Source of the DNA: Pirellula staleyi DSM 6068
GTDB taxonomy: Bacteria > Planctomycetota > Planctomycetia > Pirellulales > Pirellulaceae
Length of the DNA: 64,000 nt
NCBI GenBank assembly: GCA_945900945.1
Contig: CAMDKL010000011.1
Coordinates: 1-64,000, forward strand
Reading direction: 5' to 3'
The position numbers and the translations under genes were made by a program. The notes beneath the pieces are model-generated. The model was not told the DNA's origin, ran no database searches, and saw nothing but the letters and a program-made list of their open reading frames with translations. How positions within the stretch are numbered: the stretch's first letter is position 1; each line of letters begins with the position of its first letter. Of the stretch, positions 46,001 through 54,496 are shown in pieces.

Positions 46001-46310
46001 CGGGTCACTCGAAGTCGGGAAGCATGCAGATATCGCAATATGGAATGGCTCGCCTCTCTCAACGCTAGCCCGCTGCGAGCAAACTTGGATCGATGGCCGA
46101 AAGTATTTTGACCGTCAGTTGGATGCAGAAACGCGAAAACGAGACTTTGCGCTCCATCAGTCGCTGGTTCAAAAAATCCTGGACAGCGGCGAATCTCCAG
46201 GCGAAAAAAGTTCGCTCGCAAACGACCCATCTCGCTTGTGGCCTCACCACGACGAATTCTGCCATCATGGTCATCATGACGACGAAACAGACCTGTCGGA
46301 ACACGACTAA
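43035..46310 (+). CDS. Secreted tandem amidohydrolase; first domain lacks the metal-binding HxH
   Basis: About 1091 residues from the ATG at 43035, which opens the signal peptide (to FGQQ); an ATG 72 bp upstream is in frame but unlikely. Two amidohydrolase-fold domains are joined by a Lys/Glu-rich linker region (about residues 480-650). In the first, the strand that should carry HxH reads GFIDAGIELD, so no metal site. The second is complete: LIDCHSHMATDGG near residue 700, WIHCHSYRQ, GSLQHILEGY and the Asp in FNSDDAELGRHMNHEA. The protein ends in a His-rich tail (HHGHHDDE). Probably an exported peptidase or cyclic-amide hydrolase of the imidazolonepropionase/dipeptidase type. Another amidohydrolase-like gene follows. 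Confidence 0.87.
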   Translation: MTNSIYRNLAFTLGILVFSSFSFGQQAAGTKPEVGIQDHKSDVIAIQNATVVPEPGKILERATIVVRDGKVVEIGIDVLPPPEAQIIDMVGKTIYAGFIDAGIELDAPPSDATKGTPHWNSEITPDRSMADVITANEATMGKLRKAGITAALIAPRDGIIKGTSAVLLTNNQSAIDSLLKSDVAMHVLLSVTRRGRNSYPNSPMGATALARQTFLDAQWHTQAWQTYHSQIGIEKPETNSALEALSQHMSAGKLVMFDAGNEQFALRADSFGREFGLNVILKGSGQEYQLLDKISKLNRTIVVPVNFPKPPNVATADAALDTELEELTHWELAPENPGRLVKAGVKIVLTSSGLSDPSELLPQIRKAIARGLDKTAAIQAITTLPAILLGIDHECGSIKPGAWANLVVTNGELWDEKTKIEEVWVRGERPLAAFKVETSIDDRWQVTLSSGATTLDSRPTKLFLNLADSTKKISGSFSLPDVRAKEEKAEKPIDKSEPVAETKKSADKKKDEQKGIAKLKNPRWEDRTLTATFPASSLIEGQSGVGFLTLALLPQSVAGSNEMLVGTIQWQDGQQQLVSAVRNPVERDENPADKKEEPKDALDEKEVAKVKEKRDEKKSSKPIYSTVQYPPGVQGRNGLPEQSNCVVFQNTTLWTSGPDGILKDADLIVQRGLIYKIGKDLAVPEGATVFDASNWQLSPGLIDCHSHMATDGGINESSQAVTAEVRIGDFIDAGDITIYRQLAGGLTSANVLHGSANPIGGQNQVIKLRWGGTYDDLKFVDAPAGIKFALGENVKQSNMEGPRTRYPQSRMGVEQLFRDRFNSAREYDALWKRWNKERTGLPPRRDLELDAIAEIIRGERWIHCHSYRQDEILGLLQVLDEYKIKIGSLQHILEGYKVADAIAKHGGTASTFSDWWAFKLEVYDAIPYNGALLHSQGVNVSFNSDDAELGRHMNHEAAKAIKYGGVEPAEALKFVTLNPAKQLRIDAQVGSLEVGKHADIAIWNGSPLSTLARCEQTWIDGRKYFDRQLDAETRKRDFALHQSLVQKILDSGESPGEKSSLANDPSRLWPHHDEFCHHGHHDDETDLSEHD

Positions 46311-46388
46311 GATTGTGGCCGATCAATCTGCGATCGTAGCCTCAATATTGAACAACCCAACAACCCAAAATCAACGACCGAAGCAAGG

Positions 46389-46397
46389 TTATCCACA
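46389..46397 (+). promoter_or_regulatory. Isolated perfect DnaA-box sequence
   Basis: TTATCCACA matches the bacterial DnaA-box consensus exactly. It stands alone in the 111-bp gap between two amidohydrolase genes, with no second box nearby, so a role as a regulatory or titration site is possible, but chance is a real alternative. Confidence 0.25.
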
Positions 46398-46421
46398 ATA
46401 GATCATCAGGCACCAACACAT

Positions 46422-47717
46422 ATGAAAGCGATCAACGCACTATCAACATGGTTTCTGCTAGCCACTGGCCTAATAGCCTCGGACCAGATTCCTGGTGGCC
46501 CCCAAAAGCGTCCCATCATTCTTCGCAACGCTACGGTTCACACGATTTCAGGAGAGACCATCCAAAATGGTTGTGTCCTTTTTAATGATGGAAAAATCAC
46601 TGAGATCGGTGTTAGCCTATCCTTTCCAGCTGACGCAGAAGCCATCGATGCCAAAGGCCAACATGTCTACCCAGGTTTGATGGAATCGTATTCCAGTATC
46701 GGACTCATCGAAATCGATTCGATCCGCGCCTCAATCGACACCACCGAGATTGGCAGCCTCAATCCAAATGTCCGTGCGGCTGTAGCCTTTAATCCAGACA
46801 GCGAAGCCATCCCGGTCGCTCGTGCCAACGGGGTACTCACGGCCGTCACAGCCCCCAGTGGCGGACTTATTTCGGGACGAGCTGCCGTGATGGCTCTCGA
46901 CGGGTGGACTTGGGAGGGAATGACACTTTTGCCAGATGCCGCTATGGTTGCCAATTGGCCTCGTTTTGCAGTCGCAGCGCGTAGGCGGCGCGGTGAGGCC
47001 GAATCCGCTCCCGCAATCGACAACGATCGACTAGGTCCTTTGCATGATTTGATACGAGAGGTAAAAGCCTATTCGTTAGCCAGAACAAAAGCACCCAAAA
47101 ACCAACAAGTTGATCTTCGACTCGATTCCATGGTTCCCGTTGTAGAAGGCAAAATGCCTATACTCGTCCAAGCGAACACGACGAAGCAGATCCAGACTGC
47201 GATCGCTTTTTCTAAGCAATACAGCCTAAAATTGATCTTGATGGGCGGTGCGGATGCAATGCAGTGTGCCAACTTGATCAAAGAGGCCAAGGTGCCGGTC
47301 GTCGTTTCTGGTGTGTATCGACTTCCAAGCCGACATGATGCTGCCTACGATGCAGCGTACACGTTACCGGCTCAACTCCAAGAAGCTGGGATTTCGTTTT
47401 CGATTGCGAGCGACGGCAAATTTGGAGCATCGAGCCTGCGTAATTTACCCTACCACGCTGCAACCGCTGCCGCCTTCGGTCTGACTGAGGACCAAGCGGT
47501 ACGATCTATCACTTTGTCACCCGCTGAGATCTTTGGCGTATCCGATCGTATTGGATCGTTGTCCGTTGGCAAAGATGCAACTTTGATACTTACGGACGGC
47601 AATATTTTAGAAACCCCTACGCAAGTTTTGAAAGCTTACATTAAGGGCCGCCAAGTCGACTTGTCGAGCAAGCATACGCAGTTGAATGAAAAGTATAAAG
47701 CGAAGTACAAGCAGTAA
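46422..47717 (+). CDS. Secreted amidohydrolase-fold protein without the HxH metal site
   Basis: A 431-residue exported protein (signal peptide to about LIASDQ). The composite fold is clear: IILRNATVHTISGETIQNGC and IDAKGQHVYPGLMESYSSIG at the N-terminus, and SPAEIFGVSDRIGSLSVGKD at the C-terminus. Where active members have HxH after the PG motif it has ESYSS. The barrel Asp is kept (IASDGKFG), but the metal-binding histidines are not. It is the companion of the tandem amidohydrolase just upstream and resembles that protein's first domain. A non-catalytic partner or subunit is the likely role. Confidence 0.85.
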   Translation: MKAINALSTWFLLATGLIASDQIPGGPQKRPIILRNATVHTISGETIQNGCVLFNDGKITEIGVSLSFPADAEAIDAKGQHVYPGLMESYSSIGLIEIDSIRASIDTTEIGSLNPNVRAAVAFNPDSEAIPVARANGVLTAVTAPSGGLISGRAAVMALDGWTWEGMTLLPDAAMVANWPRFAVAARRRRGEAESAPAIDNDRLGPLHDLIREVKAYSLARTKAPKNQQVDLRLDSMVPVVEGKMPILVQANTTKQIQTAIAFSKQYSLKLILMGGADAMQCANLIKEAKVPVVVSGVYRLPSRHDAAYDAAYTLPAQLQEAGISFSIASDGKFGASSLRNLPYHAATAAAFGLTEDQAVRSITLSPAEIFGVSDRIGSLSVGKDATLILTDGNILETPTQVLKAYIKGRQVDLSSKHTQLNEKYKAKYKQ

Positions 47718-47994
47718 TCCAACAGTTGGTCAAGCATATATCCGTATGCTTCAACGTTCTATTTGTTGCGATGGAGCATTCGCCAGCTGGCAGCCATCTT
47801 TCTGTCAATAATTTTCCTGTCGAGGGCAATGCGCACGACTGTAGCCTCGATCTCAATGCTAGCAAACGGGAGACTTCGGTGTTGTCGCATATCGGATTAT
47901 TATGCTAATGTAGATCTCAGAGATGCTCTTGCGAGTTCCAATACGAACAGCGTTGGACATTGATGATTCGAAACTCAATCAGCCAGGGACGGCG

Positions 47995-49134
47995 ATGAAC
48001 ATGCGATTACCAGCCCGTCGAAACGGTGCTAGCGCGACCGCAAAGCGAAAGCGACTTTCACGCGGCGCAGAAATACTTCAACAAGCGGCTCAATCCATTC
48101 ATTCCCTTGCAGAATCTCTCGACGAAGATTTTCTGGTAGCCGTGGATAAGCTTTTGGTGATGCGAGGAAGTCTTATTGTTTGTGGGATTGGCAAAGCGGG
48201 GCTTATCGGCAAGAAATTGGCGGCCACGTTCGCTTCGACCGGAACGCGTGCGCATTTTCTCCATCCGTCAGAAGCGGTCCACGGTGACCTAGGCCGACTT
48301 GGCCCGACGGATGTCGTTTTGATGCTCTCCAACAGCGGAGCGACCGAAGAAATTGTTCGAATTCTGCCCTTCATTGTTCGTCGAGCGGCTGGTCTCATCG
48401 CGATTACGAGCGGGGCGAATAGTCCACTGTCTCGAGCCGCCGATATCGCGTTGATACTCCCCCCGTGCCGTGAGGCATGCCAGCACAACCTAGCCCCCAG
48501 CACGAGTACCACAACCATGTTGGCGCTCGGCGATGCGTTGGCACTGGTCGTAAGCGAAGCGAGAAATTTTCGCGCCCAGGACTTTGCGGAGTTGCATCCG
48601 GGCGGATCACTTGGCCGAAAATTGGCGATCGTGGACGACGTGATGCGGCCCGTCCTCGAATGTCGGCTGGCCTCAACTCGAACCACCATTCGAAAGATGT
48701 TGGTCGAGGTATCTCGCCCAGGTCGCCGTACCGGAGCGGTAATGCTTGTCAACGCAGAGGGAAAACTAGGAGGGATCTTCACGGATAGCGATTTGGCGCG
48801 TTTGCTAGAACAGCGCCGAGACGGCGATTTAGACAAAGTGATTGCAGATTTGATGTCGCTATCTTTTTGTGCCATCCAATCCGGAGCGAAATTTACCGAT
48901 GCCGTCGACATCATGGTACAGCACAAGATCAGCGAATTGCCTGTGGTTGATACCGAGGACAAACCGTTAGGGATGATCGACATCACGGACGTACTCGGAC
49001 TCGAGCATGCAGCGGCGAATGATTTGCAAAGGCATCCAACCGAGGCAACTTCGGAAATAATCGACGAAGATAGAGCAGAAAACGATTGGCAGCGTGGACC
49101 AACGACCCTGCGATTGTTTGGTCCTGAAGCTTAA
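47995..49134 (+). CDS. kdsD: D-arabinose 5-phosphate isomerase (KpsF/GutQ/KdsD family)
   Basis: About 379 residues from the ATG at 47995 (an ATG 72 bp earlier is also in frame). The SIS domain carries VCGIGKAGLIGKKLAATFAS, SEAVHGDLGRLG and PCREACQHNLAPSTSTT, with LHPGGSLGRKL at its end; two CBS domains follow (about residues 210-350). It converts ribulose 5-phosphate into arabinose 5-phosphate, the first step of Kdo synthesis. The C-terminal extension of about 35 residues after CBS is unusual. kdsC follows 15 bp later. Confidence 0.93.
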   Translation: MNMRLPARRNGASATAKRKRLSRGAEILQQAAQSIHSLAESLDEDFLVAVDKLLVMRGSLIVCGIGKAGLIGKKLAATFASTGTRAHFLHPSEAVHGDLGRLGPTDVVLMLSNSGATEEIVRILPFIVRRAAGLIAITSGANSPLSRAADIALILPPCREACQHNLAPSTSTTTMLALGDALALVVSEARNFRAQDFAELHPGGSLGRKLAIVDDVMRPVLECRLASTRTTIRKMLVEVSRPGRRTGAVMLVNAEGKLGGIFTDSDLARLLEQRRDGDLDKVIADLMSLSFCAIQSGAKFTDAVDIMVQHKISELPVVDTEDKPLGMIDITDVLGLEHAAANDLQRHPTEATSEIIDEDRAENDWQRGPTTLRLFGPEA

Positions 49135-49149
49135 TTTGGAGCAACTTAC

Positions 49150-49677
49150 ATGGCGCCTCGCGATACTGAAATTGCAAAAACAATCAAACTGATTCTGTCC
49201 GACGTAGACGGTGTTTTGACCGATGGTTTAATCACTATCGATAATGCGGGAGTCGAAAGTAAATCGTTTCATGTCCGTGACGGACATGCAATCAAGATCT
49301 GGCGAAAGGCCGGTTTTCAATTTGGATTGTTGACCGCTCGCAATTCGCAAATCGTTAAACTTCGCGCCGCCGAATTGGGTATCACCTTGGTGAGGCAAGG
49401 GTTTGCTGAGAAACTGCATGCGGCTAGGGAAATGATCCAGCAAGCAGGCTTTGTGATGAATGAAGTCTGCTATATAGGAGACGATTTACCCGACCTCTCG
49501 GTGATGTACGAGGTCGGGCTCAGCGCGACGGTATCCGACGGAGCAGCGGAAGTCAAACAGGCAGCTCGTTGGACGATGAACGCTTCGGGTGGGAAAGGTG
49601 CAGTTCGAGAGTTGATCGAACGGCTATTGAAAGCTAAAGGTCGCTGGGAGGATTTCGTTCCTAATCGACTCACATGA
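49150..49677 (+). CDS. kdsC: 3-deoxy-manno-octulosonate 8-phosphate phosphatase (KdsC)
   Basis: A 175-residue HAD phosphatase of the KdsC type, without a cap domain. GGAG lies 8 bases before the ATG. The catalytic motif is LILSDVDGVLTDG; KSFHVRDGHAIKIWRKAG, LLTARNS and CYIGDDLPDLSVM are family signatures. It releases phosphate from Kdo 8-phosphate. Its stop overlaps the ATG of the next gene (ATGA), which couples the LptC/LptA-like gene to it. Confidence 0.93.
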   Translation: MAPRDTEIAKTIKLILSDVDGVLTDGLITIDNAGVESKSFHVRDGHAIKIWRKAGFQFGLLTARNSQIVKLRAAELGITLVRQGFAEKLHAAREMIQQAGFVMNEVCYIGDDLPDLSVMYEVGLSATVSDGAAEVKQAARWTMNASGGKGAVRELIERLLKAKGRWEDFVPNRLT

Positions 49678-52600
49678 TCTTTTTACGCGATTACCTTCGA
49701 AACCTGATTCCTCTCTGTGTGACGTTTGCCGCGTACCACGCAATTGCCGTTCCCCTGTTGGAACCTAAGTCAGTGAAGCAAGATCGCCCATGGGTCGCGC
49801 CAGCCATTCCTCTTCGCAACGATTGGTGGGAAGAATTTTTCGTTGAGGGGGATTGGCAACTTGACAAGAAAAACCCACCGCGTGTCGTCAAGACAGAAAC
49901 GGCGATTTTGCTCTTTCAAACTCGCGACCAAATCTCGGATACGCAATGGCTCGTCAAGCCGATTACGATCTTGCTCCCACAACGCCAGACAGGACCGTCA
50001 AAAAGAGCGGTGCTCATCAATAACAATGACGGTGCAAAAATCGAATTCAAGTCAGCTGTCGATTGGACTCGTGAATTGCCCCCTATCGTAGGCGGCCAGC
50101 TACTTGGTGAAATTACAATCTATTCCCCCCCCGATGATTCTACGAAGAACAATGGAATGCTTATCAATGCGAGGGATGTACGTATCAACAATCGCGTCAT
50201 TTGGACGAATCAACAGATAAAGATCCAAATGGGAAACTCCGTTGTCGACGGGAGAGATCTTGTGATTCATCTGGACAAGGATCTACTGACTGCAGAAGAG
50301 CCAGGTGCCAGCAACCATTCTCCTTTCAATGGTCTCGATAGACTGGAGCTGACCTACGTTGACCGTGTCCATATTGGACTTAATCCTGGCGGTTTGTGGC
50401 CACGCAAGGATATTCCAGACATTGCAAATCGAACCGCGCATGCCACTCTAAAATGCGGAGGTTCGTTTGTGTTCAGTTTCCAAGAGTCGGAAGCGACTTT
50501 GAAAAAGGGAGTGCATATGGAGCATATCGTCCAAGGGCTACCAATAGATACTTTTGACTGCGATGAAATGCAATTGCAGGTGGGTTGGCAAGGAAAGCCA
50601 ACGGTCGCATCGGCAACGCCCGATGGATCTTCCGGTTCGAATTGGAAAATAGACCGTTTGGAAGCGTTTGGGGCTTTAGGCAAAGACAATAGGGATCATT
50701 CTGGATGGCTAAAACTCAATGCGCCAGGTATGCAGGTAGAAGCTCATGGGCAACATTTAGTCATGGACTTGATCAACGGTATTATCACACTTAGCAATCG
50801 AAGGTCCCTTACTGTCCCTAGAGAAATGACGCCCGTATATCTAAAACGAGAATCGGTTCATATCAGGTCGCCGGAAGTACAGTATCAGACTGCTGAAGCA
50901 ATCGCAAACTCAACAGATAGTAGAGGTAAGTCCTTCGGGACACTTAACAAAAATCGCATCGGCGCTCTCCAAGCTTCGGGGCCGGGTAGCGCGCAAATGG
51001 ATAATAATGGAGAACCATGGAAACTTTCGTGGGGCGAACGACTACTTGTTCGCCCCGACTCCGAGGATGTCGCCAAAGACCTTGTCGACATCAAGGGTAG
51101 TGCTAACGTTAGCAGCCCAACTCATGGACGATTCATCGCCGAACACCTGTATCTATGGTTGACGCCAATGACCCCCGAACTCGCCAGAGAGCTCGCACCG
51201 CAATATCCGGATGGAAAAGTGCCGCAGGTGTTGCCGGATCGAATGATGGCCGATGGAAAGGTAGATGTCGATTCGCCACAGTTGCGAGCGACCGTAGAAA
51301 AAATGCAGGTATGGTTCGGTTACCAATGGCCCGTTGCTACAACGAATCCCCTGCCTCGACAACCAAAAACAGTTGCAGCGTCTCAGGCAAACTCTAGGGT
51401 TACCCTTCCTGAAGAAATTACACTGCAATCGGGCCAAGCCTCCTTTGCAAACGACAAGCCAAGCCCACAAGACCTCCTTCTCCTGCCATCGACTGGCACG
51501 CCGGCAGCTCTATTGAAACAACCAAATTCGCCAAATAATCGAAATGGTAATAGTGGGATGTTAACAGCGAACCTAACCTCACCGCTCAGGGTCACTGCGA
51601 GAACCATGCGAGCCAAGGTGCTGAGGAGCGGCAATCAGACACGAGTTGAGGATCTAGTGCTCGATGGGAATTTTGCTCTTACAAAGGACCAAGTTTCCGA
51701 CGAATCTCCCTGGCCGTTCACTGCGACAGGTGAGCGACTTCGGTTGAGTCAAGGACAAAATGACACTAGCGATATTACAATCTCTGGTCAGCCCGCCAAG
51801 GTTGCAGTGGGCAGCGGGTGGGTACAAGCACCCGAACTAAACCTTAAACAAAACGAGAATCAATTTTGGATCGACCACCCAGGCGAGTTGTTGATTCCAG
51901 CGGAATCACTGCAAAAAAAACCCGCGAGCGCCGACAACAACGCGAGCGGGAGTAGCATTCGTTGGCATGAACCACCTCGGTTACAATGGGGAGAACGCAT
52001 GACATTTGATGGCCGCACAGCACGATTTGGCGGCGGCGTAACTCTTAACTGCCGAATGGAGACCGATCCTCAAACACTGTGGCATATTGAGACGCGTTCC
52101 AATCGGATGGCAGTCGAAATGGATCAGCCTGTTTCATTGCGAAGCAGTCCAAATCCCAATCAGCCACGCCAATCACAGATTTCAATGATTCGCTTGGAGG
52201 ACAACGTCGACCTTCGAGCCGTTCAAACCGACCTGAAAATGAGACGGCGATCGATTGAGCAAATGAAAGTACCGCAACTCGATATTATGCTACCAACTCA
52301 AACGTGGCTCGGTCATGGCCCCGGAGAGATTTGGAGTCGACGACTTGGGAATGACAATCCGATCAACGGTGCTTTCCAAAACTCCCCACACCCCAGTTCA
52401 TCCACTGCAGACCGATTCACTGAGAACGCATTCCAATGCATCCATTTAAGCTTCTTAGGAAGAATGGAAGGGAATATGACACAGCGACGGGCAACGTTTT
52501 ACGACCGAATCGAAGCGTTGATTGGACCGATTGCTTCTTGGGACGATGCTCTCAACGTTCTTGCTGTGGATCGACTCGGACGCAATCAAAGCCTGCTGTA

Positions 52601-53060
52601 TTCGGACCAACTCAATATCTTTGACGCATCCGGATTGAGTTGGAATCAATCACCCAATGGCAATCGCGGAGCAGCCAACAACGCAGCCTGGGAACTCGAA
52701 GCACTCAGCCGAGTCCAAATGCAATCGAACACCGAATCTGGCGAACTATCTATCCAATCGGAACGCTTATCCTACGCGGCCATCAGCGATACCATTAAGG
52801 TTGACGGATCTCCACGACAGCCCGCACATTTGAGCAAAGTGCAAGGCAATTCCCCACAATTAGACCTCTATGTTAAATCCGTTGCCCTTCGACTAAAAAC
52901 GGGGGAGATCGATATGGAGATAAGCAAATTCGAAGGGTCGCTGCCACCCAACATGCAACCTGCAAACGCTCCAAATGGCCCACCTCCAACTCAACCTGCA
53001 GGACAAACGCCCGGCAAGATTCTCCCATCGCCACGGGGCAATGTATTCAAGCCATTCTAG
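49674..53060 (+). CDS. Very large LptC/OstA-like envelope protein
   Basis: An 1128-residue protein. Residues 8-30 form a membrane anchor or signal (LIPLCVTFAAYHAIAVPLL). The remainder is beta-rich without cysteines and has repeated OstA-like phrases, such as LTANLTSPLRVTARTMRAKV, VEDLVLDGNFALTK and DITISGQPAKVAVGSGWVQA. A Pro/Gln/Asn-rich tail ends the protein. It overlaps kdsC by ATGA. In Proteobacteria kdsD-kdsC is followed by lptC, lptA and lptB, so position and repeats suggest a role in LPS transport across the periplasm. lptC is about 190 residues there, so this would be a fused or expanded version. Sequence similarity is weak by eye; the role is inference. Confidence 0.6.
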   Translation: MIFLRDYLRNLIPLCVTFAAYHAIAVPLLEPKSVKQDRPWVAPAIPLRNDWWEEFFVEGDWQLDKKNPPRVVKTETAILLFQTRDQISDTQWLVKPITILLPQRQTGPSKRAVLINNNDGAKIEFKSAVDWTRELPPIVGGQLLGEITIYSPPDDSTKNNGMLINARDVRINNRVIWTNQQIKIQMGNSVVDGRDLVIHLDKDLLTAEEPGASNHSPFNGLDRLELTYVDRVHIGLNPGGLWPRKDIPDIANRTAHATLKCGGSFVFSFQESEATLKKGVHMEHIVQGLPIDTFDCDEMQLQVGWQGKPTVASATPDGSSGSNWKIDRLEAFGALGKDNRDHSGWLKLNAPGMQVEAHGQHLVMDLINGIITLSNRRSLTVPREMTPVYLKRESVHIRSPEVQYQTAEAIANSTDSRGKSFGTLNKNRIGALQASGPGSAQMDNNGEPWKLSWGERLLVRPDSEDVAKDLVDIKGSANVSSPTHGRFIAEHLYLWLTPMTPELARELAPQYPDGKVPQVLPDRMMADGKVDVDSPQLRATVEKMQVWFGYQWPVATTNPLPRQPKTVAASQANSRVTLPEEITLQSGQASFANDKPSPQDLLLLPSTGTPAALLKQPNSPNNRNGNSGMLTANLTSPLRVTARTMRAKVLRSGNQTRVEDLVLDGNFALTKDQVSDESPWPFTATGERLRLSQGQNDTSDITISGQPAKVAVGSGWVQAPELNLKQNENQFWIDHPGELLIPAESLQKKPASADNNASGSSIRWHEPPRLQWGERMTFDGRTARFGGGVTLNCRMETDPQTLWHIETRSNRMAVEMDQPVSLRSSPNPNQPRQSQISMIRLEDNVDLRAVQTDLKMRRRSIEQMKVPQLDIMLPTQTWLGHGPGEIWSRRLGNDNPINGAFQNSPHPSSSTADRFTENAFQCIHLSFLGRMEGNMTQRRATFYDRIEALIGPIASWDDALNVLAVDRLGRNQSLLYSDQLNIFDASGLSWNQSPNGNRGAANNAAWELEALSRVQMQSNTESGELSIQSERLSYAAISDTIKVDGSPRQPAHLSKVQGNSPQLDLYVKSVALRLKTGEIDMEISKFEGSLPPNMQPANAPNGPPPTQPAGQTPGKILPSPRGNVFKPF

Positions 53061-53068
53061 TGCAGCAT

Positions 53069-53086
53069 GTTGCTGCGATCAGCAAC
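53069..53086. terminator. Hairpin after the LptC-like gene
   Basis: GTTGCT (53069-53074) and AGCAAC (53081-53086) form a 6-bp stem with a 6-nt loop, 8 bases past the stop codon. It has no T tract. It is also in the 3' exon of the adjacent group II intron. Confidence 0.35.
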
Positions 53087-53137
53087 GCCGACGATAGGGG
53101 TAGGAAAGCCGCATTGGTTTGCGGCTCCCCTCCCTCC

Positions 53138-53170
53138 GAACCGTACGGGCGGTTTTCCCGCATACGGCTC
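53138..53170 (-). ncRNA. Group II intron domain V
   Basis: The conserved catalytic hairpin: the arms GAGCCGTAT and the matching GTACGGTTC close a lower stem, and GCGG/CCGC form an upper stem capped by GAAA. The bulge position is as in active introns. Confidence 0.85.
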
Positions 53171-53175
53171 TCCAG

Positions 53176-53889
53176 TTAGTAGGTTCCAATGGATTGTGCG
53201 AAACGGTGCTGGGCTTCACTCAGGCTGTATAGCCCCAGTTCCGTAAAATAAGAATTTGGCCAACGTTTGGTTCTGCATAATCGCTTCGGATTCTTTCGAT
53301 TCCGCTTCAGGAGCATGCGGCGAAGACGCCGCCGGACCATCGCATCGAAATCCTCAAAGATATTCCAGAAACAGTGACGAAAGTAATTAAACCATCCTCG
53401 AAGCGTACTGTTAATCCTCGATACGATACAAGCCATGGAATCTCCCGATTTGCGAGGCGTTAGCTCGCGGATTCGGGCGACGATTTTCTCATGACTCTTC
53501 GCTCGGGGAAATCGAAATCGCCCTCGAAAGGAATAGCCAAGAAATCCAAAACTCTTCTCACGAGAATCTACTATGTGCGTCTTGTCTGGATGCAAGCTCA
53601 GTCCGGCTGACTCAACCCAAGTTCGGATTTCCGCCAGGGCGGCCTCGGCCTCTTCGTGTGTGCGACACAACATGACAAAGTCATCCGCATAACGCACCAT
53701 TTGAAAGCCTTTGGCTGACATGAGGTGATCCATTGGGTTGAGGTAAATACTGGACAACAAAGGAGATAGAACCGCCCCTTGGGGCACTCCTGTCCCCGTC
53801 GTCCACGTCGACAGCTCAAACGTGATTTCTTGGTCAAGGTACTTCTTAACCAAAGCCAACACCGCACTATCCGAAACTTTCTGCTTCAC
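53176..53889 (-). pseudogene. ltrA: Truncated group II intron reverse transcriptase/maturase
   Basis: The frame covers 237 residues, compared with about 420 for the family. GVPQGAVLSPLLSSIYL, the catalytic YADDFVML (about residues 67-74) and FGFLGYSFRGRF are RT motifs; the GIIM maturase region follows (LRGWFNYFRHC, then RRLRRMLLKRN and PNSYFTELGLYSL). The N-terminal part with RT0-RT2 and the first catalytic Asp is missing: the frame starts at KQKVSDSAVL, with a stop codon shortly upstream. No polymerase activity is expected. Confidence 0.85.
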
Positions 53890-54433
53890 TAATCGCTTTG
53901 TAATTTCCGCGTTGGGTCATAGTTGCATCTAACTTCCTTTCCGCCCTTGGCTCCACCAAGTTATGTTGTCTTGGCTTCATAGCTACTGTGGCGTTTCTGA
54001 CTACTGTTTATGGATTAGCCTGCCATTGCTTGGTAACGTACCAAACGGCAGTTTCCTGGCCATTAACAGTTCTCCCTTCTTATCTCGCCTGAATTTTTAA
54101 CCATTCCGCCTCCAACCAGCGCATTTCCATTTCGCAACGACGGCATCTGCGCGTTACTGCACCCTACGTTGCTCGACCGGGTCTATCCCTCAGGCCGATC
54201 GATACAAAGGATCAAGGGATGGCCGTCGCTCGGTCAAAGGTTCGACGCTTGTCAGCTATCTCCCCGACAGGATTGGCCGAATCGAGTTCGCTTTCGCTAC
54301 GGACTGGTTATTCTCATCAGTTTGCTCTCCACCCTTCCTCACGGAAACGCAGTTACCTCTTTTGGATTCAGAGCGGTACCGTTACCCTGGGAGGGACTTG
54401 CACCCTTCTGTTCAAACGCCTTCAAAGGCGCAC

Positions 54434-54451
54434 TGGCATAGGCTTCCAGCC
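54434..54451. repeat. 18-nt copy of the palindromic element at the intron 5' junction
   Basis: Identical to 2686-2703. On the minus strand the intron begins directly after this sequence, so the element forms the 5' exon. The outer arm of the hairpin is not retained here. Confidence 0.7.
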
Positions 54452-54496
54452 ACTTTTATTCCGCACGATGTTTAGATATGTCTCTTAGCATTGAAT

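Larger units (their letters stand above)
53094..54433 (-). mobile_element. Group II intron with an internal deletion
   Basis: Read on the minus strand. The 5' end is GTGCGCC (54427-54433), the usual start of bacterial group II introns, followed by domain I-like sequence including GGGTGCAAGTCCCTCCCAG. The 3' end has an intact domain V of 33 nt (53138-53170: GAGCCGTAT, GAAA tetraloop, TACGGTTC) and a domain VI hairpin ending in CCTACCCCTAT at 53094. The total of about 1340 nt is short, because domain IV holds only a truncated reverse transcriptase. It lies between two convergent genes, just after an 18-nt piece of the palindromic element seen at 2684-2712. Splicing could still be possible; self-mobility is not. 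Confidence 0.82.

Noticed and set aside
54169-54441. Plus-strand open frames of about 90 codons upstream of the disordered membrane protein
   Set aside because: They lie antisense to the structured 5' RNA of the group II intron and have no protein-like features.
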